NCBI RefSeq assembly: GCF_043876835.1
Contig: NZ_JBAWJZ010000002.1
Span: forward strand, 310,001 to 374,000
DNA: 64,000 nt
Source of the DNA: Yeosuana sp043876835
GTDB lineage: Bacteria; Bacteroidota; Bacteroidia; Flavobacteriales; Flavobacteriaceae
Reading direction: 5' to 3'
Shown here piece after piece: positions 51,554 through 60,266 of this stretch. Position numbers and translations under genes: made by a program. The number at the start of each line of letters is the position of its first letter. Position 1 is the stretch's first letter. Below the pieces are notes generated by a model that saw only the letters and a program-made list of their open reading frames with translations, searched no databases and had not been told where the DNA came from.

Positions 51554-52123
51554 ATGAAAACCAAACTAAACATTTTATTAACCTTTTTTGTTGTCTTGTG
51601 CGCTTTTAGTTGTAAAAATAGTCAAGACTCAGATACTAAAGAAACTTCAGTTGCAGCAAGCAATACTACTTCTGAAAAGCAAGGGCAAGCTTTTATTAAA
51701 GATGATGAATCAAAACCAAACGTGTTACAAATTGCAATTAATTCAAAAGATCATACTACTTTGGTAGCTGCAGTACAAGCCGCTGAATTAGAGAATGCTC
51801 TTGTAAATGCGGGTCCTTTAATGGTGTTTGCGCCAACAAATGAAGCTTTTGCTAACCTTCCGGAAGGAACTGTTGAAAACTTATTAAAACCAGAAAACAA
51901 AGCAAAACTTGCTCTTATTTTAAAACACCATGTTACTCCTGGTAACTATTCGAAAGAATTTTTAAAAAAATTTAAGCACCTAGGTCAAGCCAGCAATGAA
52001 AATGTTAGTGTTGAAGTTAAAGGTGATGATGTTTATGTTGGAGGAGCCAAAATTATAGCAAGTATCCCAGCTGGAAACGGGATTGTTCATGTTGTAGATA
52101 AAGTAATATTACCTGAAAATTAA
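51554..52123 (+). CDS. Fasciclin (FAS1) domain lipoprotein
   Basis: 189 residues with lipobox CAFS-C20 and one FAS1 domain (about 55-188), with H1 motif LMVFAPTNEAFANLP and H2 motif NGIVHVVDKVILP. FAS1 domains mediate adhesion or protein contacts. The gene sits five bases after the cytochrome gene and 18 before nosZ, so it is part of the operon and may hold or assemble the enzyme; that role is inference. Confidence 0.88.
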   Translation: MKTKLNILLTFFVVLCAFSCKNSQDSDTKETSVAASNTTSEKQGQAFIKDDESKPNVLQIAINSKDHTTLVAAVQAAELENALVNAGPLMVFAPTNEAFANLPEGTVENLLKPENKAKLALILKHHVTPGNYSKEFLKKFKHLGQASNENVSVEVKGDDVYVGGAKIIASIPAGNGIVHVVDKVILPEN

Positions 52124-52141
52124 AACTAAATACATAATATA

Positions 52142-54106
52142 ATGAAACAAATTTTTAAAATATCAGTTGGGTTTTTAATTATTGCTCTTGCATTTACTAG
52201 TTGCAATAATGATAAATCTTCAAAATCAAATAGTGCATTAAGTTCAAGTGCTGCAGAGAAAGTATATGTAGCTCCTGGAGAATACGATGAGTTTTACGCC
52301 TTTATTTCTGGAGGTTTTAGTGGGCAATTATCTGTTTATGGTTTACCATCTGGAAGATTGTTTAAAGTAATTCCAGTATTCTCTCAAGACCCAGAAAAAG
52401 CTTGGGGATATAACGAGGAAACCAAACCAATGCTAAATACCTCTCATGGATTTATCCCTTGGGACGACTCTCACCATCCAGACATCTCACAAACCAATGG
52501 CGTTGTTGATGGAAGGTATGTGTATATAAATGCTAATAACACACCAAGAATTGCAAAAATTGATTTAACAACATTTGAAACTACAGAAATTATTGAGATT
52601 CCAAATAGTGCAGGAAATCACAGTTCTTCATTTGTAACAGAAAACACAGAATACGTAGTAGCTGGAACCCGTTTTTCTATTCCAATTCCCCAAAGGGATA
52701 TGTCTATAAAAGATTATAAAGGAAACTTTAAAGGAGCCTTATCTTTTTTGAAAATCAATCCTGACAACGGTGAAATGGCAATTAAATTCCAATTATTGAT
52801 GCCAGGATTTAATTATGATTTATCTCACCCTGGACGTGGAAAATCTCATGGTTGGTTCTTCTTTACAACATATAATACAGAAGAAGCAAATTCTCTTTTA
52901 GAAGTGAATGCGTCCCAAAATGATAAAGATTTTATTGCAGCCATTAACTGGAAGAAAATTGAAGAGTACGTAAATAATGGTGGAGGCACAAAAATGCCAT
53001 CAAAATATGCTCACAATTTATACAGTGATGAAACCCATTCAGCAACTTCTACCATGATGGATGAAGTGTTAACAGTTAATCCTTTAGATGTTCCAGGTGC
53101 TGTTTATTTATTACCTACACCAAAATCTCCTCATGGTTGTGATGTAGATCCAACAGGCGAATATATAGTTGGAAACGGAAAATTATCAGCTAATTTAACA
53201 GTACACTCTTTCACTAAAATGTTAGACGCTATTGAAAATAAAAAATTCGCAGGCGAAGCATATGGAATTCCAATTTTGAAATTTGAAGATGTTTTAGCAG
53301 GTTCTGTTGTTCAACCTGGTCTTGGACCATTACACACTGAATTTGATGGTAAAGGTAATGCTTACACGACATTCTTTATATCTTCTGAAGTTGTAAAATG
53401 GAAATTAGGAACTTGGGAAGTTATTGATAGAAAACCAACTTATTATTCTGTTGGTCACCTAATGATTCCAGGTGGAAATTCTGCAAAACCTTTTGGAAAA
53501 TATGTATTGGCAATGAATAAAATTACAAAAGACCGCTATTTACCTACCGGTCCTGAGGTTACACAATCTGCCCAATTATATGATATTACAGGTGATAAAA
53601 TGGAGCTGCTATTAGATTTCCCAACAATAGGAGAACCTCATTATGCTGCCGGTTGTCCTGCAGATTTAATAAGAGCAAATTCAAAAAAATTATATGAGTT
53701 AGGTAAGAACAGACACCCTTATGCAGCAAAAAGTGATGCTGATACCAAGGTTACAAGAAAAGGAAATGAAGTTCATGTTCAAATGACAATGATAAGAAGT
53801 CATTTCTCTCCAGATAATATAGAAGGTGTTAAAGTAGGAGATAAAGTTTATTTCCATGTAACAAATCTAGAACAAGATTATGATGTTCCTCACGGAATTG
53901 CAATGATTGGAGCCAATACTTCAGAGTTGTTAATTATGCCTGGACAAACAGAAACTTTTGTTTGGGAGCCTAAAGAAGTGGGAGTTTGGCCATTTTACTG
54001 TACTGATTTCTGTTCTGCTTTGCATCAAGAAATGCAGGGTTATGTAAGAGTTTCACCTGCCTCTTCAAATATTGAACTGTCTTGGTCTTTAGGAGAAGAT
54101 TTTTAA
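52142..54106 (+). CDS. nosZ: Nitrous oxide reductase, clade II, lipoprotein-anchored
   Basis: 654 residues. It reduces N2O to N2 in the periplasm, the last step of denitrification. A Sec lipoprotein signal (lipobox AFTS-C21) replaces the Tat signal of clade I. The seven-bladed propeller has CuZ-type histidines, e.g. H111-H112, H160, H229 and H236, HNLYSDETH and PLHTEFD. The C-terminal cupredoxin has the CuA motif C620-x3-C624-x3-H628-x2-M631. All key residues are present, so the enzyme should be functional. Confidence 0.96.
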   Translation: MKQIFKISVGFLIIALAFTSCNNDKSSKSNSALSSSAAEKVYVAPGEYDEFYAFISGGFSGQLSVYGLPSGRLFKVIPVFSQDPEKAWGYNEETKPMLNTSHGFIPWDDSHHPDISQTNGVVDGRYVYINANNTPRIAKIDLTTFETTEIIEIPNSAGNHSSSFVTENTEYVVAGTRFSIPIPQRDMSIKDYKGNFKGALSFLKINPDNGEMAIKFQLLMPGFNYDLSHPGRGKSHGWFFFTTYNTEEANSLLEVNASQNDKDFIAAINWKKIEEYVNNGGGTKMPSKYAHNLYSDETHSATSTMMDEVLTVNPLDVPGAVYLLPTPKSPHGCDVDPTGEYIVGNGKLSANLTVHSFTKMLDAIENKKFAGEAYGIPILKFEDVLAGSVVQPGLGPLHTEFDGKGNAYTTFFISSEVVKWKLGTWEVIDRKPTYYSVGHLMIPGGNSAKPFGKYVLAMNKITKDRYLPTGPEVTQSAQLYDITGDKMELLLDFPTIGEPHYAAGCPADLIRANSKKLYELGKNRHPYAAKSDADTKVTRKGNEVHVQMTMIRSHFSPDNIEGVKVGDKVYFHVTNLEQDYDVPHGIAMIGANTSELLIMPGQTETFVWEPKEVGVWPFYCTDFCSALHQEMQGYVRVSPASSNIELSWSLGEDF

Positions 54107-54139
54107 AATAACAAATAGATTAAAAAGTTGAATACTATA

Positions 54140-54167
54140 AAGGCGAGAGTTTTCGCTCTCGCCTTTA
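54140..54167 (+). terminator. Strong hairpin between nosZ and the next gene
   Basis: Perfect 11-bp GC-rich stem AAAGGCGAGAG / CTCTCGCCTTT with loop TTTTCG, 33 bases after nosZ. The T run is short, so it may be a partial terminator or an mRNA-stabilising end that lets nosZ be made in excess over the accessory genes. Confidence 0.55.
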
Positions 54168-54204
54168 ATTAAAAAACACTTTTAAAAATCAAATATTTAA
54201 TTTC

Positions 54205-54804
54205 ATGAAAAAATCAAATATTATAATGCTTATTGCGGCATTATTCCCTTTAGCCCTTTTTATTTTTCCATTATGGAATATAACATTAGAAGCACCTCAA
54301 TATCCAATTCCATTGGGAATGAATATTTACATCAACGATTTTGTTGACGCAAATCCTTTTGATATTAAAAATATTAATTTGATGAATCATTATGTGGGCA
54401 TGAAATATATACCCGAAGCTATTCCAGAATTTAAAATATTTCCTGCAGGCATCATCATATCTTCACTTATAGGATTGCTAATTGCTTTTAAAGGAAACTA
54501 TAAATGGTTTTTAGGATGGTTTATTTTAATGGTCGTATTAAGTGCTGCTGGGATTTATGATTTTTATATTTGGGAACATGATTACGGTCATGATTTAGAT
54601 CCAAAAGCCATCATGAAATTTACAAATCCAGACGGAACGGTGATGGGTTTCCAACCTCCTTTGTTTGGTACTAAACATATTTTGAATTTTACAGCTCATT
54701 CATACCCAAGATTAGGTGCATTCTTTTTAGGATTAGGAATTGCAACTTCGCTATTGGCTTATTATGTTGGCTTAAAAGTTCATAAAAAAACTTTGAAAGT
54801 TTAA
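54205..54804 (+). CDS. Membrane protein in the nosB position
   Basis: 199 residues with about four membrane helices (7-25, 86-102, 107-124, 170-190) and a periplasmic loop rich in Asn and Pro (MNHYVGMKYIPEAIPEFKIF). Clade II nos clusters usually encode a membrane protein called NosB directly after nosZ; position and topology fit, but sequence identity with NosB cannot be asserted. It contains DFYIWEHDYGHDLDP and later histidines that might bind metal. Confidence 0.65.
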   Translation: MKKSNIIMLIAALFPLALFIFPLWNITLEAPQYPIPLGMNIYINDFVDANPFDIKNINLMNHYVGMKYIPEAIPEFKIFPAGIIISSLIGLLIAFKGNYKWFLGWFILMVVLSAAGIYDFYIWEHDYGHDLDPKAIMKFTNPDGTVMGFQPPLFGTKHILNFTAHSYPRLGAFFLGLGIATSLLAYYVGLKVHKKTLKV

Positions 54805-54833
54805 ATAGTTTAAACATTTAATACTTTAAAAAA

Positions 54834-55268
54834 ATGCAACCAATAAAATATTATTTAACATTTTCATTACTGGTACTTTTTGCTAGTTGTAACGTATCTC
54901 CTCAAGCAATAAACTATGGCTCAGACGGTTGTCATTATTGTAAAATGACTATTGTAGATAAGGTTCATGCTGCAGAAATTGTTACAAAAAAAGGAAAGGT
55001 CTATAAATTTGATTCATCAGAATGTATGATTAATTTTCTAAAGGAGTTTGATTCATCCGAAATTGAACTTTACTTAGTTAATAGTTTTACAGAACCAGAA
55101 AAATTAACCGATGCCACTAAGGCAACCTTTTTAATCAGTCAAAATATTTCCAGTCCAATGGGTGCGTTTTTAACGGCTTTCAAAAATGAAGATGAAGCTA
55201 TTAAAATTAAATCTGAAAAGGGAGGAAATCTATATACCTGGCCAGAATTATTAAAGCATTTTAAATAA
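54834..55268 (+). CDS. nosL: NosL copper-binding lipoprotein
   Basis: 144 residues with lipobox LFAS-C19. The NosL copper site is C33-H-Y-C36-K-M38, with the downstream FDSSECMINFL and SSPMGAFLTAF strands typical of the NosL/MerB-like fold. It delivers Cu(I) to NosZ in the periplasm. A second, barrel-fused NosL gene follows 24 bases later. Confidence 0.92.
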   Translation: MQPIKYYLTFSLLVLFASCNVSPQAINYGSDGCHYCKMTIVDKVHAAEIVTKKGKVYKFDSSECMINFLKEFDSSEIELYLVNSFTEPEKLTDATKATFLISQNISSPMGAFLTAFKNEDEAIKIKSEKGGNLYTWPELLKHFK

Positions 55269-55292
55269 TATTTAAGTTTCCATTTTTTTATC

Positions 55293-56684
55293 ATGAAAAA
55301 CATTAAAGTATTTTTCACACTCTTTTTGTGCCTATTTTTTTTGCAATTTGAAGCACAAAACATAAATCATTGTACAGAGTGCAATATGGTTATTAGAGAC
55401 AATGCACACAAAGCCAGAGCTGAAAAAAATGGTGTGATTCTCAATTTTGATTCGGCTGAATGTTTGATTAATTATTTAAAATCCTACAATCAAAATGAAT
55501 TTTCATCCATAGAAGTTTCAGATTACAACACGCAATCCTTTATTGATGCAAAAACTGCTTTCTTTTTAATTAGTAAATCAATTCCCAGTCCAATGGGTGC
55601 TGATTTAACAGCTTTTAGTAATCAGGAAAAAATTAAAAGCATTATAAATGAAAAAGGAGGACAATTATATTCCTGGAAAGAGATTGTAGCCAAGTTTAAC
55701 AACTCTCAAGAAGGTAATGCTATTAAACATGACCATTACAGACCAGATGCTCATGCTCCAATAGGAGTTATGGGCGATCATTTACACCAAAAAGGGGAGT
55801 TTATGCTTTCCTTACGTTATATGAATATGTTTATGAAGGGAAATATATCAGGATCAGACAATGTTTCTGATGAAACTATATATAACAATTACATGGTTGC
55901 ACCTCAAAAAATGAATATGGATATGTATATGTTAGGTATTATGTATTCTCCTTCAAATAAACTCACCCTCGTTATAATGCAGAATTTTTTAAGAAAAAAC
56001 ATGGATTTAACGGCAAAAATGACGGAGAACAATATGCCAATGTTAAATGATTTTTCAACCGAAAGTTCAGGTTTAGGCGATTTGAAATTTGGAGTTTTAT
56101 ATGGAATTTTTAATCATCATGAAAAATCCTTACATTTTAACACCAGTTTTAATATTCCGATAGGAAGTATTTCCAAAAAAGACGATACTCCTATGAGTAC
56201 TAACACAAAATTACCTTATGCAATGCAACTTGGAAGCGGCACTTTCGATATAACACTTGGAGCAACCTATAAAGAGATTTATACAAATACTTCTTGGGGA
56301 ACACAAGCTTTAGGAACATTTAGAATTGGAGATAATAGTGAAAATTATCATTTAGGAAATACTTATGGATTAAATTTTTGGGGTGCTTATAAACTGTCTC
56401 AAAATTTCAGTTTATCTGCAAGAGCTCTTGGAATTAGTGAAGGTAAAATAAAAGGAGCAGATACAGAATTAAATCCAATGATGGTACCAACATCCAATAC
56501 CAATAATTATGGAAGCGAAAAGATAAGAGCCTTTATTGGAGTTAACGTATCGTTTCCTGTAACATCTAGTTTAAATAATTTTAGATTTGGAGCTGAAGTT
56601 GGGACGCCAATTTATGAACATTATAATGGCACTCAAATGAATGAAAATGTAACCATTAATTTTGGTGTAAAATATAATTTATAG
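55293..56684 (+). CDS. NosL domain fused to an outer-membrane beta-barrel
   Basis: 463 residues. A signal peptide ends FEA-Q22 with no lipobox. Residues 22-135 repeat the NosL fold, copper motif C27-T-E-C30-N-M32 and FDSAECLIN / PSPMGADLTAF. A His-rich linker (HDHYRPDAHAPIGVMGDHLH, 146-165) joins a Met-rich barrel domain (about 166-463, RYMNMFMKG and MNMDMYMLGIMYS) ending in a typical barrel strand (NFGVKYNL). It may admit copper at the outer membrane and hand it to its own NosL domain. The fusion appears unusual. Confidence 0.8.
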   Translation: MKNIKVFFTLFLCLFFLQFEAQNINHCTECNMVIRDNAHKARAEKNGVILNFDSAECLINYLKSYNQNEFSSIEVSDYNTQSFIDAKTAFFLISKSIPSPMGADLTAFSNQEKIKSIINEKGGQLYSWKEIVAKFNNSQEGNAIKHDHYRPDAHAPIGVMGDHLHQKGEFMLSLRYMNMFMKGNISGSDNVSDETIYNNYMVAPQKMNMDMYMLGIMYSPSNKLTLVIMQNFLRKNMDLTAKMTENNMPMLNDFSTESSGLGDLKFGVLYGIFNHHEKSLHFNTSFNIPIGSISKKDDTPMSTNTKLPYAMQLGSGTFDITLGATYKEIYTNTSWGTQALGTFRIGDNSENYHLGNTYGLNFWGAYKLSQNFSLSARALGISEGKIKGADTELNPMMVPTSNTNNYGSEKIRAFIGVNVSFPVTSSLNNFRFGAEVGTPIYEHYNGTQMNENVTINFGVKYNL

Positions 56685-56693
56685 TAAATATAT

Positions 56694-57935
56694 ATGAAAT
56701 TATACTTTCAATATAGTGTTTTATTTGTTGTGATTTTATTATCACAAGTAGTTGACGCGCAACATATTGAAGTGTGTAAAGATTGTGAAACCAAATCACT
56801 GAAAGAAGCTATTTTAAAAGCTAAAGATTATGATACAATTCTTGTTAAAAAGGGCATTTATAAAGAATATAATATCCAAATAAATAAACCTCTAACGATT
56901 ATTGGCGAAAATTATCCAGTTATAGATGGTGAATTAAAAGGAGAAATTATCACTATCGTTTCAGATTATGTTAATGTGGATGGTTTGCATATTATTAACG
57001 TAGGTACAAGTTATACTGAAGATTATGCGGCCATAAGAGTAAAGCGAAGCAAACATTTTGAAATAAAAAATTTAGTGCTTGAAAAATTATTTTTTGGCAT
57101 CTATCTAGAAAAAGCCGAAGATGGTAAAGTACTTAACAACAAAGTAATTGGACAGGCCATTGAAGAGCATAATTCGGGAAACGCTATTCAATTATGGTAT
57201 AGCAAAAAAATCAGTATTCAAAATAACATTGTACAACATGTTAGAGATGGTATTTATTTAGAATTTTCAGATGATTGCATTATAAAAAATAACGTAAGCA
57301 CCAATAATCTTCGTTATGGTTTGCATTTTATGTTTTCAAATAATGATATATATGAAAACAATAAGTTTTCTAAAAACGGTGCAGGAGTTGCAGTTATGTT
57401 TTCAAAAAAAATAAAAATGTATAACAATGTATTTAAGGAAAATTGGGGTACAGCTTCTTATGGTTTGTTGTTAAAAGAGATTAATGATGCAGAAATTTTG
57501 GGTAATACTTTTGAAGAAAACACTATAGGTATCAATATAGAAGGTTCAAACAGAATTGTATATAAAAACAACGATTTCATTAATAATGGTTGGGCCATAA
57601 AAGTTAGAGGTGCTTGTTATACAAATCAATTTTTGGAAAATAATTTTTTATATAATTCTTTTGATATTTCATATAACAGTAATATAAATGACAATGTTTT
57701 TGATAGAAATTACTGGAGCAATTACACTGGTTACGATTTAGATAAAAACGGCATTGGCGATGTGCCTTACAGACCAGTAAAACTGTTTTCTTATATTGTA
57801 AATAGAACACCAGAAACAATCATTTTACTTAGAAGTTTATTTATTGATATTATTGATTTTTCTGAAAAAGTGTCTCCGGTTTTCACACCAGACAACCTAA
57901 TGGACAACAATCCTTTAATTAAAAAAATACCATGA
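56694..57935 (+). CDS. nosD: NosD, periplasmic beta-helix copper-maturation protein
   Basis: 413 residues with a signal peptide ending VVDA-Q. The body is a right-handed parallel beta-helix of CASH/NosD type with many N-N-x-hydrophobic rungs (KISIQNNIVQHVRDGIYLEF, LHFMFSNNDIYENNKFS). NosD works with the NosFY ABC complex to provide sulfur and copper for CuZ assembly. Its stop overlaps the nosF start by four bases. Confidence 0.93.
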   Translation: MKLYFQYSVLFVVILLSQVVDAQHIEVCKDCETKSLKEAILKAKDYDTILVKKGIYKEYNIQINKPLTIIGENYPVIDGELKGEIITIVSDYVNVDGLHIINVGTSYTEDYAAIRVKRSKHFEIKNLVLEKLFFGIYLEKAEDGKVLNNKVIGQAIEEHNSGNAIQLWYSKKISIQNNIVQHVRDGIYLEFSDDCIIKNNVSTNNLRYGLHFMFSNNDIYENNKFSKNGAGVAVMFSKKIKMYNNVFKENWGTASYGLLLKEINDAEILGNTFEENTIGINIEGSNRIVYKNNDFINNGWAIKVRGACYTNQFLENNFLYNSFDISYNSNINDNVFDRNYWSNYTGYDLDKNGIGDVPYRPVKLFSYIVNRTPETIILLRSLFIDIIDFSEKVSPVFTPDNLMDNNPLIKKIP

Positions 57936-58642
57936 TTAATATTCAGAATCTACATAAAAAATTTGGAAAAAACATTGTGCTTAGCGGTGTAAATCTTGAT
58001 ATTAAGGAAGGAGGGATTTTCGCGGTTCTTGGTCCGAATGGTTCTGGGAAAACAACCCTTATAAAATCAATTTTAGGAATGGTAATTCCAAATAAAGGAA
58101 CCATTAATTTACTAGGAAAAAGCATTAAAAACAATTCAGATTACCGAAATAAGATTGATTACCTGCCACAAATAGCAAACTTTCCAAATAATTTAAAAGT
58201 GAAAGAGCTCATTACCATGATTAAGGATTTAAGAGGTAATAAAACAACACATGATGATGATTTGATTAATCAATTTAAACTTCAACCATTTCTAGATAAA
58301 AAATTAGGAAACCTTTCAGGAGGCACTAAGCAAAAAGTCAATCTGGTTTTAACGTTTATGTTTGATAGTCCACTAATTATTTTAGATGAACCAACATCTG
58401 GATTAGATCCTATTTCGTTGTTGCGCTTAAAAGATTTAATTCAATCTGAAAAAGCTAAAGGAAAAACCATATTAATCACATCTCATATTATGAGTTTTGT
58501 TGAAGAAATATCTGATGAAATAGTTTTTCTGTTAGAAGGACAAATTTATTTTAAAGGAACAATTAACGAGCTTAAAGAAAAGACCAACCAAACAGATTTC
58601 GAACATGCCATTGCATCCATATTAACAGAAAACCATGCTTAA
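57932..58642 (+). CDS. nosF: NosF, ABC transporter ATPase for CuZ maturation
   Basis: 236 residues. Walker A GPNGSGKTT (34-42), signature NLSGGTKQKV and Walker B LIILDEPTSGLDP are intact. It is the cytosolic ATPase that powers NosY and NosD. It overlaps both neighbours (4 and 8 bases), the standard nosDFY coupling. Confidence 0.93.
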   Translation: MINIQNLHKKFGKNIVLSGVNLDIKEGGIFAVLGPNGSGKTTLIKSILGMVIPNKGTINLLGKSIKNNSDYRNKIDYLPQIANFPNNLKVKELITMIKDLRGNKTTHDDDLINQFKLQPFLDKKLGNLSGGTKQKVNLVLTFMFDSPLIILDEPTSGLDPISLLRLKDLIQSEKAKGKTILITSHIMSFVEEISDEIVFLLEGQIYFKGTINELKEKTNQTDFEHAIASILTENHA

Positions 58643-59417
58643 GATATTAAAATATAGTTTTTACGATTTAATGCGTAGCCGATGGAGTTACGTATACTTT
58701 GCCTTTTATTTATTACTAAGCATTGTCTTGTTGTTTTTAAATAATGATCTCTCAAAAGCGGTCATAACTTTAATGAACATCATCATTGTTTTAGTGCCTT
58801 TAATTGGAACTATTTTCGGAGTAATGTACTACTATAATTCCAAGGAATTTACTGAGCTTTTATTAGCTCAGCCTTTAAAGCGTTCCTCAATATTTTTGGG
58901 TCAATATTTAGGTGTTGCCTTTTCATTATCAATGAGTTTAATTTTGGGGTTGGGGTTGCCCTTTATTTTTTATGGATTATTTAAATCTAATGCTATTTGG
59001 GATTTTTCTCTATTGATCATTACTGGTACCTTTCTCACATTTATTTTCACTGCACTGGCATTTAACATAGCCTTGTCAAACGAAAATAAAATTAAAGGAT
59101 TTGGCTATGCTATCTTGTTATGGTTGCTTTTAGCCATCATATATGATGGTATATTCTTGATGTCTCTTATCCTTTTTGAAGATTATCCGTTAGATAAATT
59201 ATCATTAGTAGGTACCATGTTAAATCCAATAGATTTATCGAGAACACTTATTTTGTTAAAGTTAGATATTTCAGCTTTATTGGGTTACACCGGAGCTGTT
59301 TTTAAACAATTTTTCGGAACAAATTTTGGACTAATTGTGTCCTTTATCATGTTAACACTTTGGGTCATTTTTCCCGTTTTCAGAATTGTTTACAAATCAA
59401 AAAGAAAAGACTTTTAG
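58635..59417 (+). CDS. nosY: NosY, ABC permease for CuZ maturation
   Basis: 260 residues with six membrane helices (about 18-37, 40-62, 88-110, 120-145, 155-180, 230-252), ABC-2 type. It forms the membrane part of NosDFY. The start is inside nosF. Confidence 0.9.
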   Translation: MLKILKYSFYDLMRSRWSYVYFAFYLLLSIVLLFLNNDLSKAVITLMNIIIVLVPLIGTIFGVMYYYNSKEFTELLLAQPLKRSSIFLGQYLGVAFSLSMSLILGLGLPFIFYGLFKSNAIWDFSLLIITGTFLTFIFTALAFNIALSNENKIKGFGYAILLWLLLAIIYDGIFLMSLILFEDYPLDKLSLVGTMLNPIDLSRTLILLKLDISALLGYTGAVFKQFFGTNFGLIVSFIMLTLWVIFPVFRIVYKSKRKDF

Positions 59418-59515
59418 AGCAATAAAATTTAATCAAATAAAAATTTAAATAATAAACTCTTTCAAAATTTAAAGAATAAAAAACCAATAAAAAAATCATT
59501 TAATATAAATTAATC

Positions 59516-60238
59516 ATGAATACAATAGATAACAAAACAGTAGCAGAAGTAGTTGCCGGAAACATTAAAACAGCACATATTTTCAAAAAATTTGGTATAG
59601 ATTTTTGTTGTGGTGGAGGAATCACCATAGAAAAAGCTTGCCAAAAAAAGAACCTTGATTATTCTCAAATCAAAGAAGAATTATTGAATGTAGATGAGGC
59701 TTCTAAAGCTTATAATTACAATTCATGGAATCTTGATTTTTTAATCGATCATATTATAAATGTTCATCACAGTTATGTTAAAGAATCAATTCCATTAATT
59801 CTACAATATTCAAACAGAGTAGCAGAAGTTCATGGACATCATTATACTGAAGTCATTGAGATTAATAAACTTTTTAATGAAGCAGCAAACGAACTATCCT
59901 CTCATTTGAAAAAAGAAGAAAATGTTTTATTTCCATATATAAAAAACCTATTGCATCTAAAAAATGAAGAACAGCCTTTAAGTCCTCCACCGTTTGGTGA
60001 TATTAATAATCCAATAGCAATGATGGAATCAGAACACGAATCTGTTGGAGATATTTTTAAGGAAATAGCAAGGTTAACTAATAATTATACGCCACCACAG
60101 GAAGCCTGTAATACATTTAGAGCACTTTATTCAAAACTAGACGAGTTTGAACAAGATTTACATCAACACATTCATTTAGAGAATAATATTTTACATCCAA
60201 AGGCAAAACAATTAGAAAAAGATTTATTAGTTAATTGA
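59516..60238 (+). CDS. RIC/ScdA/YtfE-type iron-sulfur cluster repair protein
   Basis: 240 residues. An N-terminal ScdA/DUF542 domain (GIDFCCGGG, C31-C32, with C42) is followed by a hemerythrin-like di-iron domain with His/Glu ligands in DHIINVHHSYV, HHYTEVIE, HLKKEENVLFP, ESEHESVGD and HQHIHLENNILHP. The family repairs Fe-S clusters damaged by NO. As last gene of the island it protects against the NO that accompanies N2O metabolism. A 98-base gap from nosY has no clear promoter. Confidence 0.92.
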   Translation: MNTIDNKTVAEVVAGNIKTAHIFKKFGIDFCCGGGITIEKACQKKNLDYSQIKEELLNVDEASKAYNYNSWNLDFLIDHIINVHHSYVKESIPLILQYSNRVAEVHGHHYTEVIEINKLFNEAANELSSHLKKEENVLFPYIKNLLHLKNEEQPLSPPPFGDINNPIAMMESEHESVGDIFKEIARLTNNYTPPQEACNTFRALYSKLDEFEQDLHQHIHLENNILHPKAKQLEKDLLVN

Positions 60239-60242
60239 TTTT

Positions 60243-60266
60243 ATCCAGTCGAGGTCACAAATTAAA
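60243..60266 (+). repeat. Right direct repeat (att-like), tRNA-Arg 3' end remnant
   Basis: Identical over 24 bases to 50333-50356 and includes the last 15 bases of tRNA-Arg. No other tRNA part is present, so it is a remnant or attachment site and not a gene. It starts four bases after the RIC stop. Confidence 0.75.

Larger units (their letters stand above)
50333..60266. mobile_element. Putative tRNA-Arg-borne genomic island carrying the nos locus
   Basis: About 9.9 kb between two identical 24-base direct repeats. The cargo is an Rrf2 regulator, cytochrome c, fasciclin lipoprotein, nosZ, a nosB-like protein, two nosL forms, nosDFY and a RIC protein: one complete functional unit with little else. 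No integrase, relaxase or transposase is present, so the element is immobile now or depends on another element. The alternative is ancient duplication or loss of a tRNA copy. Confidence 0.6.

Noticed and set aside
60243..60266. A second tRNA-Arg gene after the RIC gene
   Set aside because: Only the last 15 bases of the tRNA are present; there is no acceptor 5' half, D arm or anticodon arm. It is treated as an att-like remnant.
50333..60266. A prophage or conjugative element
   Set aside because: No integrase, phage structural, relaxase or transfer gene is present between the repeats.
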